DNA from: Peribolospora baueri
Lineage: Eukaryota; Basidiomycota; Peribolosporomycetes; Peribolosporales; Peribolosporaceae
Direction of reading: 5' to 3'
NCBI GenBank assembly: GCA_029717555.1
Contig: JAMDHS010000127.1
Location: 1 to 45,140, forward strand
DNA length: 45,140 bases
This document shows positions 20,407-34,462 of this stretch, piece by piece (within the stretch, counting starts at the first letter, position 1; every line of letters starts with the position of its first letter). The translations under genes were made by a program, and so were the position numbers. The notes under the pieces are model-generated. The model saw only the letters and a program-made list of their open reading frames with translations, ran no database searches and was not told where the DNA came from.

Positions 20407-21578
20407 TCAGCCACCGGCCATGTAATCTCGGACGGCCTTGGCCGAGGCGTGGCCCAAAGCGAAGACTGGTTGAAACCGGATAGACGCCCGTCAGCAGTCG
20501 ACGCAAGGAGGCTCGAGTGAGTGGAGGGCAGGGACCTCACTGGCCACGGTCGGATACAAGAAAGAGAGCCTGGCACTCACGCTCCTTCTCGCCCTCATCC
20601 AAATCGGCCACAAACTCAGCCCCTTCTATCGTCATGTGCCCTGCACCACCCTCGTCCCCGCCGCCGCCGAAACCCCCGAGGCCGATGTCGCGACCGGCGA
20701 TGCTGCCGGCGGTGGAAACGCCGACGTGCTGGGTTTGGTCCATGATCTCGGGAAGGCGGGATTGGAGGGCCTTCGAGTAATGGTGGGGCACCGGGGAAAA
20801 TGGAGTAAGCCACAGGACGCGAAGCGCGAAGGGAAGACTCATCTTCCCCTCCTTCCGGCGTGACGCGGGTAACCCCATCGTTCGCTCACCTTTTGGAGGG
20901 TCTCCAACAAGAGTCCTCCGTCCTCGAGCAGGCCGCCCAACCTGGCGCCAAAGCCAAAGAACCAAGGGCAAAGGTTCCGGAGACGTACGCTGCGTGCGTG
21001 CGCGTCGAGTGCGTTGCGGACCCGAGATGTGAAGGGTTTAGGGATATGGAGGTCTACAAAGTCGCTGTGCGGTGGAGATGCAGGAGAAAGCCGGGGGATC
21101 GAGTGAGTGATAGAAGAAACATGAGATGCCCAAAGAAAGGAGACCAGAAGAGGAAGTCTCACTGGAGTGCTAGTGTCTCAGCGAGCCAGAAAGGCAGTTC
21201 TATTCTTGTGTGCTCCTTGATCTGGGACATCGGGAGCGGTGATGAGGCGAGGAAATCAGTGACCCCTTCGAAACAATCCTACTCCATTGACATCTCGACC
21301 TCGAGGAGCTCTGGTATACCATTGGCATACAAACATACGTGCTCACTGGAAGCTTGCTAAACTCACGTCAGGATCATCATGGCCCTCGAGGTAGCCCAAA
21401 CCCGGCACGTCGAGTCGGAAAGTGCAGGGCAGTTTCTGAGAGGTGAGGGAAACGACGTGCTCAGGCCAGTCTCTAGACAACAGTGCCCGCGGCCCGGGGA
21501 GGTATCAAGCCTTCAAAACACCATACTCACTTGACTGTCGGCGAATATATCGTCTATTGACCAGTAGTCCTGATCCAT
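20407..21578 (-). CDS. PSF3: GINS complex subunit Psf3
   Basis: Six exons: 21578-21531, 21435-21367, 21221-21163, 21064-20890, 20770-20581 and 20465-20407, predicting 199 residues, usual for Psf3. GINS (Sld5, Psf1, Psf2, Psf3) joins Mcm2-7 and Cdc45 in the replicative CMG helicase. Seen: MDQDYWSIDDIFADSQKLPC at the start, DVPGLGYLEGH, ELPFWLAETLAL, IPKPFTSRVRNALDAHARSV, LCPWFFGFGARL and SRLPEIMDQTQH. The final helix ELFALGHASAKAVRDYM matches the ERGLFQTGQKGLNDFQ-type ending of the family. A Gly-rich insert of about 15 residues lies before the last helix. Reading through the last intron instead would give a frayed 15-residue tail, so I prefer the splice. It is divergent from bS18m, 224 bp between starts. 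Confidence 0.93.
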
Positions 21579-21802
21579 CCTGTCGTGAGCCTGTTCGAGA
21601 TGGCCGGGTGGAGCAAGAGCAATTTACGCGACGTGACGACACGCGTCACAACACAAGTCATGTGCCAATCCAGGCGGCGGCCGTGGGAAGAAGGCCGGCG
21701 GGAAGGGTAGGCCGCTCTTCTCCGCTCGTTTCCGATCTGTGACCTCGAACTCATTCTCCCTTCCGCTGACATCGCCTTGCAAAACAAAACTACCAGCGAG
21801 CC
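21579..21802. promoter_or_regulatory. Compact divergent promoter, PSF3 / bS18m
   Basis: 224 bp separate the start codons of the two divergent genes, which makes a shared bidirectional promoter likely. No TATA box or named factor site can be supported from sequence alone. Confidence 0.55.
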
Positions 21803-22736
21803 ATGTCTTTCCGTCTCCTCCGCTCCCCGGCGCGAACAGCGCTGGCATCGACGTCAACGTCGACGTCGGGCTTTGCTTTTTCATTCTCTTCCCGAGGTAT
21901 GGCTGGCACGGCTCGCCTCCAAGACCGTGCCGAGCGGGGAGGGCGCTCGGCGCACTCGGATGCGATGGACAATTTGGCCGACACCATCGCCGACGAGGTC
22001 GCTCCAGATGACGCGGGTCCCGGGATTGAGGGGGAGCCGTCCGGGCAATCTAGCTCTAAAGGTGTTGCTGGAGCGGGCGGCACGGGCCCCTTGGCAAGTC
22101 TGCTCTCCGCTTTGGGGGGTCGGTCGGGCCAGCAGCCGGCTCGAAGGCGGGAGGCGTCGCCGGCTACGCAGGAGTTATATACAAGAGCGTTCAAGCATGG
22201 GCAGGTGAGTGAGGGGTCAGCGGTAGAGGAGATGATTTTGATCGTCTGCGATGCGTTGTCTCGCTCCCATCTTCACTTCCGTTCGCCAGCTGACGAAATG
22301 ACGATCTGCCTGCGTAACGTCTTGTCCGTACCAATTTGTTTATCCTCTCCGTCAGTACTACGATCCCTCTTCGCTCGCCTACGAATCCATGAACCCGGCC
22401 AGAGTCCGTGTCCGCCGACCTGAACTCGGCCCTCCAGCGCGCGTCGCGCGACGACAAGATCCTTTCCACAAGCTCAGCCTGTCCTTCTCTCCTAGTCAAT
22501 CCACCACCTCCTCCCATTCCCCATCCTCGCCGAGCCGAATGCCTTCGGACGTGTACAAGAACCCCGTGGTTCTCAGCCATTACGTGAGCGACATGGGCAA
22601 GATCCAGAGCAGGGCGAAGACCGGGTTGGGATGGAAGAGTCAGAGGGGTTTGGGCAAAGCAATCAGGAGGGCAAGGAGCATGGGCATCTTGCCTGTTCTG
22701 AGCAAGGGTATCTGGGGAAGCAGGAAAATGTTCTGA
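21803..22736 (+). CDS. RSM18: Mitochondrial small-subunit ribosomal protein bS18m
   Basis: Two exons: 21803-22204 and 22356-22736, phase 0, predicting 260 residues. It binds 16S-like rRNA on the platform of the mitochondrial small ribosomal subunit. Seen: an N-terminal presequence rich in Arg, Ser and Ala without acids (MSFRLLRSPARTALASTSTS). A variable, disordered region follows, then HGQYYDPSSLAYESMNP, and the S18 core near the C-terminus: NPVVLSHYVSDMGKIQSRAK, TGLGWKSQRGLGKAIRRARS, MGILPVLSKG. Bacterial S18 is about 75 residues, so most of the length is mitochondrial targeting and extension. The start is the first ATG in frame and begins the presequence. Confidence 0.93.
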
Positions 22737-23051
22737 AGGACCGGTCGTCTCGGTCTGCTGTAGAATAGAGTCTTTGGACGCCCAGACTGACTGGAAGGAC
22801 GTCCTGTCCATTCGCAAGCGTGGAGGGTTAAGCGACGGACGGAGATGTGGGCGAGCATCAAAATAAAACGGGTATCATTGCTTGAACGAAAGCACGATGA
22901 ACGAAAGCAGGTCGAACAATGGGATACTTGAAAAGCTGCACCGAGCACGAAACTGTAGTACCATGAAGGTGCCGCTCCGGAGAAAGGTCAGAGTGCAGCG
23001 TCAAGCTGGCCAACCCAAAAGGCACGAGCCGAGTGGAACGAGATGGGCCCG
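22737..23051. other. Convergent intergenic interval
   Basis: A 315-bp interval between the 3' ends of bS18m and BOS1. It contains an AATAAA at 22862 and an ACGATGAACGAAAGC-like short direct repeat around 22885-22910. No coding segment is seen. Confidence 0.5.
22862..22867 (+). terminator. AATAAA hexamer, possible poly(A) signal of bS18m
   Basis: A perfect AATAAA lies 126 nt past the bS18m stop codon on the same strand, in the convergent interval with BOS1. Fungal poly(A) signals are loose, so this is a suggestion only. Confidence 0.4.
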
Positions 23052-24193
23052 TCAGCCGAGCCACTGGTAGATGAACCAAAAGCAGCCGAGGGTGAAGATG
23101 GCGCCTGCGGCGAAAAGGATGTTATCCTGTGTGCTCCTCCGCTCGATCCAATTGATCACGTCCCTGCTCAACCCAATGGTATTGGCCGCGTCGAGCAAGC
23201 GGCGCTGCGTACCCTTGAGGATGTGGCGCTGCTCCACAAGATTGTTGAGCACCTCTCTCCCCTGTGCCAGGAAGCCGTCCAGTTGCGTCTCCGTCTCGGA
23301 GAGGAAGGTATGCTCGCGCATTGCATGGGCCGCGCGGTAGTCGCCGTTGGGAAGGAACGGGCTGCCTCCAACGCCACCTGCACCGCCCCCGTAAGCGTTT
23401 GGCGGTGACATGGAAGAGTCGAAGGTAGACGTCCGTCGGCCGTGCAAGGAGAAAGGCGATTCGAACGTGGCGGAGTGAGGCGAGCGAGCGACGGATGAGG
23501 AGCCCGCGAAGAGGTCTGCTCGGTTCGAGGCTTCTTGCTGAAATGGCCATGAAGAGGGAAGAACATGGATGCACCGCCGATGACGAGTGCGCCAAAGGCA
23601 GCGAGTGCGGAAAGTAGTGGAATTGCAGAAGTGATGAAAGTCATCAGCGTGACAAACCGGTGGTCAAAGTCAGGTGAATCAGCGGTGGGATGGAGCCGGT
23701 GCCCTACCTTGCCCTTTAATCGCTGGAACTGTGACCTGAGCTCGGCGAGATCGTCCTTGAACTTTGCCACCCGCCTGTGTGAGCAGGACAAGAGTGGGAA
23801 TGATCCAGTAACGTATTATGGAAGCGGCGGGTCAAAAACGCGAAAAAGCTAAAGAACAGCGACGAGACGGGCGACCGGAGGCAAGCTCACTTCATCGCCT
23901 TCTCCTGCTTTGGCAGGATCATCTCTCTCCTCGCCATATTCTCGTAGTCATCGGTGGTCCGACTAAATGCGGCCAGGGACGCGGTGATTTGACCTGACGG
24001 ACAGACAAAACGGCGGAGAGAAAGGCGGCCACGATTCGTCGAGATGATCGGCTATGAGTGGTGGCTCGCTCGGTCAGCCTGGCTGGGGCGGCTCACCTTG
24101 CAACGAGGCGCTGGCATCCTCTTTCTCCATACGAACGAGGTCATTCTGAATGCCTTGGGACTGCCGGAGGGCGAGAGTGTAAAGAGAGTTCAT
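23052..24193 (-). CDS. BOS1: ER-Golgi Qb-SNARE, Bos1/membrin
   Basis: Four exons: 24193-24097, 23993-23891, 23774-23708 and 23537-23052, predicting 250 residues (yeast Bos1 is 244). It acts in COPII vesicle fusion between ER and Golgi. Seen: the conserved start MNSLYTLALRQSQGIQNDLV, a three-helix N-terminal region (ITASLAAFSRTTDDYENMAR; DDLAELRSQFQRLKGK), and a Ser/Gly-rich linker. The Qb SNARE motif follows (REHTFLSETETQLDGFLAQG onward, about 150-215, with a central Gln), then a C-terminal membrane anchor ending FWFIYQWLG. Introns are about 70-170 nt. It is divergent from the nucleotidase gene. Confidence 0.94.
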
Positions 24194-24937
24194 AGCGGGC
24201 GAGCACGAGACGGAGGAGGCAGGAAGGAAGGGAAGGGTGCGAGAAGGATTCGGCGTGGCGGGTGCCCGGCTGCGAGTGCGGCTGAAGGACTGGACGAAGT
24301 AGTGATGGCTGTCTTGGAAGGAAAGCGAGAGGAGAAAAGAGGGAGGAAAAGAAGAGAGCGATGGCGTTCGCCACTGTCGTCGTCGTTCGTCGTCGATGTC
24401 CGAGGCCAGGTCGAAGGTTGTGCTTGGTTGCCGAAGGATGGCTTATTAGGCGGACACGTCGGCGCCGACCAACGCCGGTTCGCGTGGCCGCGCCGGGAGC
24501 TGATCACCAGCTGAAGGGGAGAGCCGGCGACGGCGGCGAGCAAGGACACGGCCAACTGGCGAACCACTCTCCTTCGTTCCTCTCACACCACCCTCCTCTC
24601 ACCCCTCGTCCTTCTTTCCCGCGCAGATGCATTTTGAAAGTGAGTTTCCGGGGCACTAAGAGGAAGGACGGCGCAAAATACGCGAGCACAGCCCTGCTCA
24701 CGCTCGTCACACAGGATCGTGAGCGCCGAGGCGGCCCTCCTTACTCATGTTGCTGCGTTCGAAACGCCGACTCGCTTCGTCTTATTAATAGCACCTCCTC
24801 CACGTCCCATCCTCATTCCGGGACCGTCAAAGGACTCGGTATCGCGGAGACCGACGCCTCCCTTAGGCTCCGTCTCGGTCGCTGCCGACGCCAATGTGCC
24901 CGACGTCGCTCAGAACGGCAGCGCGGACGCGAGCGCG
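24194..24937. other. Divergent intergenic interval, BOS1 / nucleotidase
   Basis: A 744-bp interval. The open frame of the nucleotidase runs upstream to about 24719 without an ATG, so the coding part may begin a little earlier through an unseen first exon. An ATG at 24626 followed by GTGAGT lies here, but joining it did not give the right frame. The remainder is probably promoter and leader for both genes. Confidence 0.5.
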
Positions 24938-26522
24938 ATGGAGGCTGGAGTAGAGGGGCAGTCTGCTGCGAAGGATAAGCTGGTGGTCTGGCTCGACATA
25001 GACAACACGCTTTACCGTCGCAGCACTAGGATAGCCGACCTCATGGGCGAGCGCATCCATGCTTACTTCCTCAGCCTTGGCTTGGACGAGCACGAGGCGG
25101 CGAGGCTGCATCAAACGTACTACCGAGAGTACGGCTTGGCGTTGAGAGGGCTCGTGAGGCATCATAAGATAGGTGAGTGTCGGCGGGCGTGCCTAAACGT
25201 GTGCCCAGATTCTAATTGTCTAGGTGTTGCTGACGGTCTTTCGTTTTCCTCTCCCGGCGATAGATCCATTGCACTACGAGTAAGTTATCTCAGCGGCTCG
25301 CCTCTCCCAGAGGCTGTCTCGAAAGTCCCATTACCCGTTTACTTGTGAACTAAGGAGCGCTACCGTTCTGCACGAATGCCTATCACCGACTCGCAGCAAA
25401 ATGTGTGACGCTTCTTTGCCGCTCGGTGAGTAATCACTAAGGGAGGAAGAAGGATCATGACACCTTCCATCACACTCACACGCCCTCCAACTGCTTCCCG
25501 CTCCTTGCGTATCGTCCGCGCGCCCCCTTGCCGCAGAGCAAATCTTGAAACCAGACATGCATCTCCAGAAGCTGCTTAAGGATATGGACAGGTCCAAGGT
25601 CCGAGTCCTTGCACTGACGAACGCATACAAGGATGTGAGAAGCCCATTAGTCTTCCTCCTTCCCCCCCGCCATCTTCAACATGCGTCCTACCTTCTCTCA
25701 CTCATCGCACTTCCACACCCTTCTCCGTTATTTTGACTATAATATCAATTTCTCCCACTCTCGAACAGCACGCTCTCCGAGTCCTGCGTATTCTCGGCCT
25801 GGACGAGTACGTGGAGGCGATCGTGTACGCCGATTACTCGGCCGAGACTTTTAATTGCAAACCGGAGAAGGAGTTCTACATCGAGGTGAGCGGGCCCGCT
25901 TTGCGTCCAAAAGTCGATGACAGTATCAGTGCGAACGACAGACTTGGAGAGAGATGGCGTGTCTGTCGGGGGCCTTCTGCGGACATCTGCGAAGAATGGG
26001 AAACGGGTAAAGAGGTTTGAGGCGCCGCAAGCTTGGATTCGCTTACCCATCCCCGTGCCGCTCTCGACCCCTGCACCCCCACTCCCTCTTCATGACACAC
26101 CCACCATTTCTTGTTCCCATCCCGCCTTTTGACGTCACAAGGCGATGCGTCTCGTTGGAACACAAGACCCTTCGAAACAGTATTTCGTAGATGACTCGGC
26201 TGTCAACGTTCGTGCTGCCAAGGAGCTCGGTTGGGGGTCTGCTGGTGAGTGAAGGAACGGAGGGCAGTGGCTGAATGCGCGCTGGCAAAGGCACATGGCT
26301 TATCGCTTATCTTCTTTCCATTCTTCTCGACCCTCCAATCCGCACTCGCTTCTGGATGTAATACGACCGACCCTCTCGGTGTGAAACCCAAACCCAGTCC
26401 ACTTTGCCGAAGACCCGGCAGAATGCTCGATAGATGTTGGCGACGCTCAGATTTCCGATCTGGAGGAGTTGAGGCACATCTGGGGCGACAAAGTGTTCCG
26501 TTCCTCCTCCGATGACTCCTAA
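24938..26522 (+). CDS. SDT1: HAD-type pyrimidine 5'-nucleotidase (SDT1/PHM8 family)
   Basis: Seven exons: 24938-25172, 25264-25279, 25397-25425, 25537-25634, 25769-25885, 26142-26244 and 26398-26522, predicting 240 residues. It should dephosphorylate pyrimidine nucleoside monophosphates and related nucleotides in the cytosol. HAD motifs seen: I, WLDIDNTLYRRS, with the nucleophile Asp20 and Asp22; the cap region HAYFLSLGLDE and HQTYYREYGLALRGL; II, ALTNAY; III, the Lys of CKPEKEFY; IV, YFVDDSAVNVRAAKELGW. Exons 2 (16 nt) and 3 (29 nt) are very small. They rebuild DPLHYDKMCDASLPLEQILK, which matches the family DPLEYD...LPLE block. The start is the first in-frame ATG; yeast Sdt1 is about 280 residues, so an upstream extension is possible. 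Confidence 0.9.
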
Positions 26523-27228
26523 TTCCATCTTGCCTCTGCCGCCCCATCATCCCACGTTTCGCCCCCCCTCCCCCGCACCCACCTTCCTTACGGCGATCGT
26601 CGTCCTTTCCTATCCTCCCGTTCTTGTTTTTTTTGCTCCTTCACTGCATGGAATCTAATAATAAACTACCTCGTCCCAGTGGTGGCCTTCAGATGCCCTC
26701 GCTGCGAAGCCGGCGCGCTGGGGCGTAGTTAGACGTAAGTTAATTAAACCGAGCTGTGGTAAGTTTGTACACGTGCGAAGCGTGATCGCGGAACACCTCT
26801 CCACGTGCGCGCGAGAGAGAAGTGGGAGGCGCCCGAGAGCGAGTTGGCCGAGAACCCAAGCTGCTACTATGGTCGGTCGATCATCCCTCCGTCTCCAACG
26901 TGCAGCCTCGCTCGCGAGCGCAAGACGAGGCGAAGAAGAAGAGCTAGAAAATGAAGGACGATCGAAAATACCGGACGGCAACGTTGTACGAATTCCGAGA
27001 TGCGAGGGCTGGGACAGGGAAGGGCTTGCCGAGAGGGGTATTGGATGGGTGGGATTGAGGAGGGCCGCCAGGAGGGAGACGAGAGGAGCGAGGAAGAAAC
27101 TGAATCGGTAGAAAAAAGGGATGAAATGCCAAGTCGAGCAACCTTGGATGCGCAAGGAGCTAAAGAGGCCATGCGGTGCGATGGACGTGCTTCCGCGTGG
27201 CTCGTTCGTCCGCCTTTTCCGTTTCCGT
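26523..27228. other. Convergent intergenic interval
   Basis: A 706-bp interval between the 3' ends of the nucleotidase and the NDR kinase. It has an AATAAA at 26660-26665 on the plus strand. A long open frame on the minus strand here (to about 26655) is only the unspliced continuation of the kinase 3' end. Confidence 0.55.
26660..26665 (+). terminator. AATAAA hexamer, possible poly(A) signal of the nucleotidase gene
   Basis: A perfect AATAAA lies 138 nt after the nucleotidase stop codon on the coding strand and is preceded by a T/C-rich stretch. It is the best candidate for a 3'-end signal there. Confidence 0.4.
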
Positions 27229-29888
<2,660 letters not shown>

Positions 29889-31357
29889 CGCTTCGGGTCG
29901 GAGTAGGGTAATCGGGTCGGCGGTGTTCTACGGCGGTTTGATGAAGGGCCGGATGGCAATTCACTCGAGTCGACGGGGAGGAAGGGAGGGAGGAAAGGTG
30001 AAAAGAGAGGAGGAGAAGGGGTTGGAGGAATGACGATAAGGTGGAGGAGGAACGGGGGATGGAAGAGCGACGGCGGAAGGAGACTCGGGGCGGGGGTAGT
30101 CAAGCGACGGGCGCGCGAAGAAGTGCCAATTGGAACGCGAAGGACGGCGTGGGTAGGGCGGTCGGGTGCTGCACTGGACGAGCCGGGCTCGAGCGACGGT
30201 CAGGATCGGCTGTAAGAGGACGGCGGAGACGGGCTGACGGACGGGGCTTGGCGGATGTGGTGTGTTTGTCTACGGCCGCTCGCAGATAGGATGGTAGTGG
30301 TGGCGGTGGTGGTGATGGTGGTGACGGTGAGAGCTCGACTCGACTCCACCCGCCACACGCGACCGCCAAGCGGTGACTGACCATCGACGGCTGATTTGAT
30401 TTGTGCGACCCTGACCCGACCTTCCTCCGCCCTTCTCTTCCGTCGCTGCCTCCTCGAAATAGCTTCGTCGTGTTTCGGCGCACACCGACTCCCTCCTCGT
30501 CTCTGTTGCAGTACAGCACAGAATAGCTCCACACTGACGTCGCCGTGACCGACGCCAGCAGACGAGACCAGCCAGTCATGCTCGGAAAGAGAGAGGGGTG
30601 CGGGCAAAGCTCCAGCGGTCTTGCTTCGGCGAACTCAGCCTGCGCCAGGCGGCATCGGCGTCCTGATCATTGCAACCGTAACCCTTGGCCCGGCAGAGGA
30701 GACGAGACGAGACGAGCAGAACACTTCCTTTCCTTCATCCACCGTCTTCCGACTCGCATCGAACCTCGCCGGCGAATCCACCATGGTTCACGCATGTGCA
30801 CATACATATACATGCTCGGCCCCAAATAGAGTGGGCCAACGGCAGGGGATGAATGGACGATGGATGGGGTCACGAGGCGCCGATTGCGCCTACCTCTTTC
30901 CGCACACACAAGACTTGAATGCCGAAAGCGAAAAGACGGTAGCGAGGGGAAGAGGCATTTGAAAAAAAAAAAAAAAAAGAGGTAGTTGGCATCTTCAAGA
31001 AGAGCGGAGACGGTGAAAACAAAAAGAGCAGGATGGAAAGTGTCTGGCCGACCGAGTCACGGAAAGGCACGCAGGATGTCAAAATCAAACTCGCGATGAG
31101 CCACCGCCCGCGTACGGAAACTGAACAGACGAGACAGGATAGATAGATGGATGGATGGGTGGATGGACACGAAGAAAAGGGAACGGACCAAGGGTCATTC
31201 CAAAAGTGAAAGGCGACGAGGTGAGATGATGGAGCTTTGGGCATCGCGGAGGAATAGCGACGACGACACACGTCTGCCATTCTTTTTTATCCTTTTTCTT
31301 TTCCCTTTCCGAACGACTCCAGCGGCTAAGCCGGCTCGCGCCTTAAACCTTCCTCCT
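29889..31357. other. Gene-free interval, promoter side of the NDR kinase
   Basis: A 1.47-kb interval upstream of the kinase and downstream of BFR1, both on the minus strand. It contains GGTGGT/GATGGT repeats (about 30295-30330), a run of about 18 A bases (30961-30978) and GATA/GATG units (about 31138-31165). No protein-like segment is found. A long leader for the kinase mRNA is likely but cannot be delimited. Confidence 0.6.
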
Positions 31358-33458
31358 TCACTCCTGCTTCGGCGCTTCGTCCCCAGCGAGTTCAGCCTCC
31401 TTTTCAGTCTCCTCCGCCACCTTGTCCTTCGCGTCCTCGACCTTCTCATCTGCCGCTACCTTGTCCGCTGACTCCTCCGCCTTGGCCGCTTTCTCACCGG
31501 CACCGTTCTTGGCGAGAAGCTTCTCGACGCGCTCAATGTTCTCCTTCGTCACCCTGTCCTGGTTGGCGACAAAGTAGGCCTTCTTCAGCTTGAGGTTCTC
31601 GATCGTTTGCGGGAGATCTCCGGCGCTCGTGGGAGGCGGGATGCTCAAATTGAGCAGAGCAGAGAGGGTGGGCAGGGGAACGTTGAGCTTGCCCTCTCCC
31701 GTCGTCGTCGGCCCGCCGCTTTCGCCATTCTCGCCGTTCAAGGGCAGGGGCACGCCCTTCTTGGCCGAAGAGCTGCCCGCCCCACCCGTGTTGCCCTTCT
31801 TGCCCTTGCCGCCCTTCTTGCCGCTGCCGACAAAGTAAGCTTCTTCCTCTTCGCCCTTCTTCTTCACCATCTTAGCGCCCGCGAACGCCGAGTCGTCCAC
31901 TTTCCGCACCTCGCGCTGGGGAACGGTGGATGAGGAGGAAAGCAGAGGGCCGGAAGAAGAAGACGTGATCGGCTTGCCGGAGAAGTAGTTGATCAAGCTG
32001 TTCAGTTGAACGGGTGAGCGAAACGATCAATCAAGCAGCGTCAGAATCGATAACAATCGGTTACCTTCCGGTCCCACATCGTCCTACACCCCACTCACTT
32101 ATCACAGTCCTCGATCTGCGTCGCGAAAGCGGGCATGGCGGCTTCTTCTCTCATTCTCGCCGCCTCCTCCTTCTTCTTGGCTTCCTCGGCCGCCTGGCGC
32201 TCCGCCCTTTGCCTCTCAATCCGCCTGCTCTTCTCCTCGTTGACTTTCTCCCAGTACTTGTCGTTCGCCACCCGGTAGGCCGCGTTCCGGTCCCGCTTAG
32301 CGCCGTACAGCTCGTCGAGGCGTTTGCTAAGCGCCGTGCGCTCGTCCAACAACTGGCCACGGCTAGCATGCAGCGCATCGGCCTCCTTGTTGAGCGCATC
32401 CAGCTCGGCGTTGATGGCCGTGAACCGATCCGAGGTCGCGCGCGAGGACGGGTCGTCTAACTTGGCCCGTAGTTCGTCCACCTTGGCCCGCTCGGCGTCG
32501 ATGGCCTGCTGAGCGGCGGCGAAGCCTTCGACCGTCTTGCGCGACTTTTTGAGCTGCGAGATTTCCGAGAGCGTTCGGCGCTCGTCGACGAGCTTCATAC
32601 TGCCCGATTCTACCTGCTGCTCAAGGTGGCTGGAAAAGTAGGCGTAGAGCGGCGAACGTAGATGCACATGCAGAAAAATCAGTTGGTGGGACTTTGCGCC
32701 TACGCGGAGGACGAAGAGCACTCACGCGATCTGGGCGTCCACCTCGGCGATCGACTTGAAGGGTGCCTTGCCCTTGGCAGCCTGAAGATCCTTGATCTAT
32801 CACCGGGCGACAAGGAGATTGTCAGCAAAATCGGACCAGATCGGCTCGGCGAAAGTTTCGCCTAGTTGATCAAGACCTGAGCTCACCTTCTTCTGAATGC
32901 CGTCCTGAAGGGCCTTGAGTTCATCCAAAACCTTTCCACGAGAAGCCTTCCCACCGGCTTGCTCGTTCCGGAGCTTGTCGAGCTCAGCGCGAAGCTCGGC
33001 GCGCTTCTGGCCGACCGGGGAGTCGCGGGCATTGCCGGCCGAGCCAATCTTTTGTCGCACAGCGGTCTGCAGGGAACGGAGGCGGCCGTCCAAGGCGCGA
33101 AATGTACGAGCAAGCTCGATCAGGCCGGGTTTTCGCAAAGAAAAGACCTCAAAGTCCGGGAGTTGTGCGGTCGTCTGAGACCGTCGAGAAAGCAAGACAA
33201 AGCCTGGCTACCCACCACTTTGGCCTGAACTTCGTCAATCTGCTTCTGGATCTTGTCCATCTCTGCCTTGTGAGCCGCCTGATCGGGCCTGCCTCCAGAC
33301 AGTTTGGCAATCTCGATGTCGCCATTGGAAGAGGAGGAAGGCTCGGCAGGGGTGGAGGCAGCGGTAGCAGCGTTGTCCTTGGCCTTGCCATTTGGCGCGG
33401 AAGAGGATGACTTGGGCGGACGGGGCTGGGAGGGTTTGGCGATGGTTGGGGCAGCCAT
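31358..33458 (-). CDS. BFR1: BFR1, mRNA-binding coiled-coil protein
   Basis: Five exons: 33458-33216, 33066-32887, 32796-32726, 32629-32099 and 31997-31358, predicting 554 residues. Yeast Bfr1 (470 residues) associates with polysomes and the ER as an mRNP protein and was found as a brefeldin-A suppressor. Seen: a Pro/Ser-rich start. Nearly continuous coiled coil follows from about 55 to 370, including KSIAEVDAQIAHLEQQVESG, which matches the yeast TAEAKQRINEIEELIASG block, and a basic helix rich in Glu, Arg and Lys. Then come EDCDNLINYF and a low-complexity linker. The conserved C-terminal part has LNVPLPTLSALLNLSIPPP and LKLKKAYFVANQDRVTKENI, followed by an acidic Lys-Ala-Glu tail. The first splice (GTG|GTGGGT) has the weakest donor. 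It is divergent from PPN1. Confidence 0.92.
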
Positions 33459-34462
33459 GACGAGAAAATGAAGGAAAGAGGAAGTAAAGGAAGGAAGCAG
33501 AGCGGAGTGGGACGGAGGCGATGGAGGTGATGAAAGAAGAGAGGGAGCCTACGTTGCCGCACTGCGTACGCAACCTGAGAAGGACTTCCGAGCCGACCTG
33601 GCACTTGCGTGGTTATCCGCCGCAGTCACTCATCACGGCCCGCTTCCAGACCCAACCAGGGCACTGAGCCAAAACTAATCTACCATCATCCTCCGTGACC
33701 TGTCACGCTGTCCTGTCCATTCCGGTGCAGTCCGGGGTCGACGGCTGTGAATGCTCAGGTTTCACTGGAAATTGTCTGTGGCAAGTGGTCAGTTACGAAG
33801 GGCAGGACCGACGGCCCGGCTCTGACAGTTTTCCGATCGCCTCAAAAAAGGCCGTCCCGAGCCTTTGGAGTGACAAGCCGAGAAGCAGGGGTACTACTTC
33901 TCCTTCCTCACGCAGAGGAAGGACGACAGGCGGGCGTGAAGAGACGGTGAAGTTGTCTTGCTGACTTCCTCATAGGTTCCATCTCGGAACGCTTCGTGTG
34001 TAAGAGGGAGGCGAAGGGGGCGAATGACTTGCCACTCGAGGACGTTTTCCAAGGGCGCACGTGGACACCGGATGTATGCGCAAGGAAGTTTGTCCATGAC
34101 CTCCATCCACAAAAACCGGCTCGCCCGACACCCTTGATAGACACGAACCACCACCTCGACAGCTGCCCAGGCGGCCCGTCTTAGGCGCCCTCTCCACCGA
34201 GTGGCTCGCTCCCCTGCGTACGCCCTCTTTTCCCTCACTGCCACTTCATAGACTCGCCAACAGCCGGGCAGGCCAGTCGACCAGCAGCTGTCCTTGTCTT
34301 CCCAACACCATCGCACGATTCACGCTCCCTTTCTTCCTCTGTGACGCCTCACCGTTGTGCCTTGCCACCTACGGCTTCCCGGAGAATAATCTGTTAAGAT
34401 TGTCATAAACTCTCCTAGCTTCCTGCTCTACCGCCGCCGCCTCTCGAACCCGCTCGTCCACC
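33459..34462. other. Divergent interval BFR1 / PPN1
   Basis: A 1.0-kb interval. The 3' and 5' parts are probably promoter sequence. In the middle (about 33905-34315, minus strand) lies an open frame of 140 codons with codon choice that looks partly protein-coding. I recognise no family and do not call it a gene. It is described among the findings. Confidence 0.5.
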
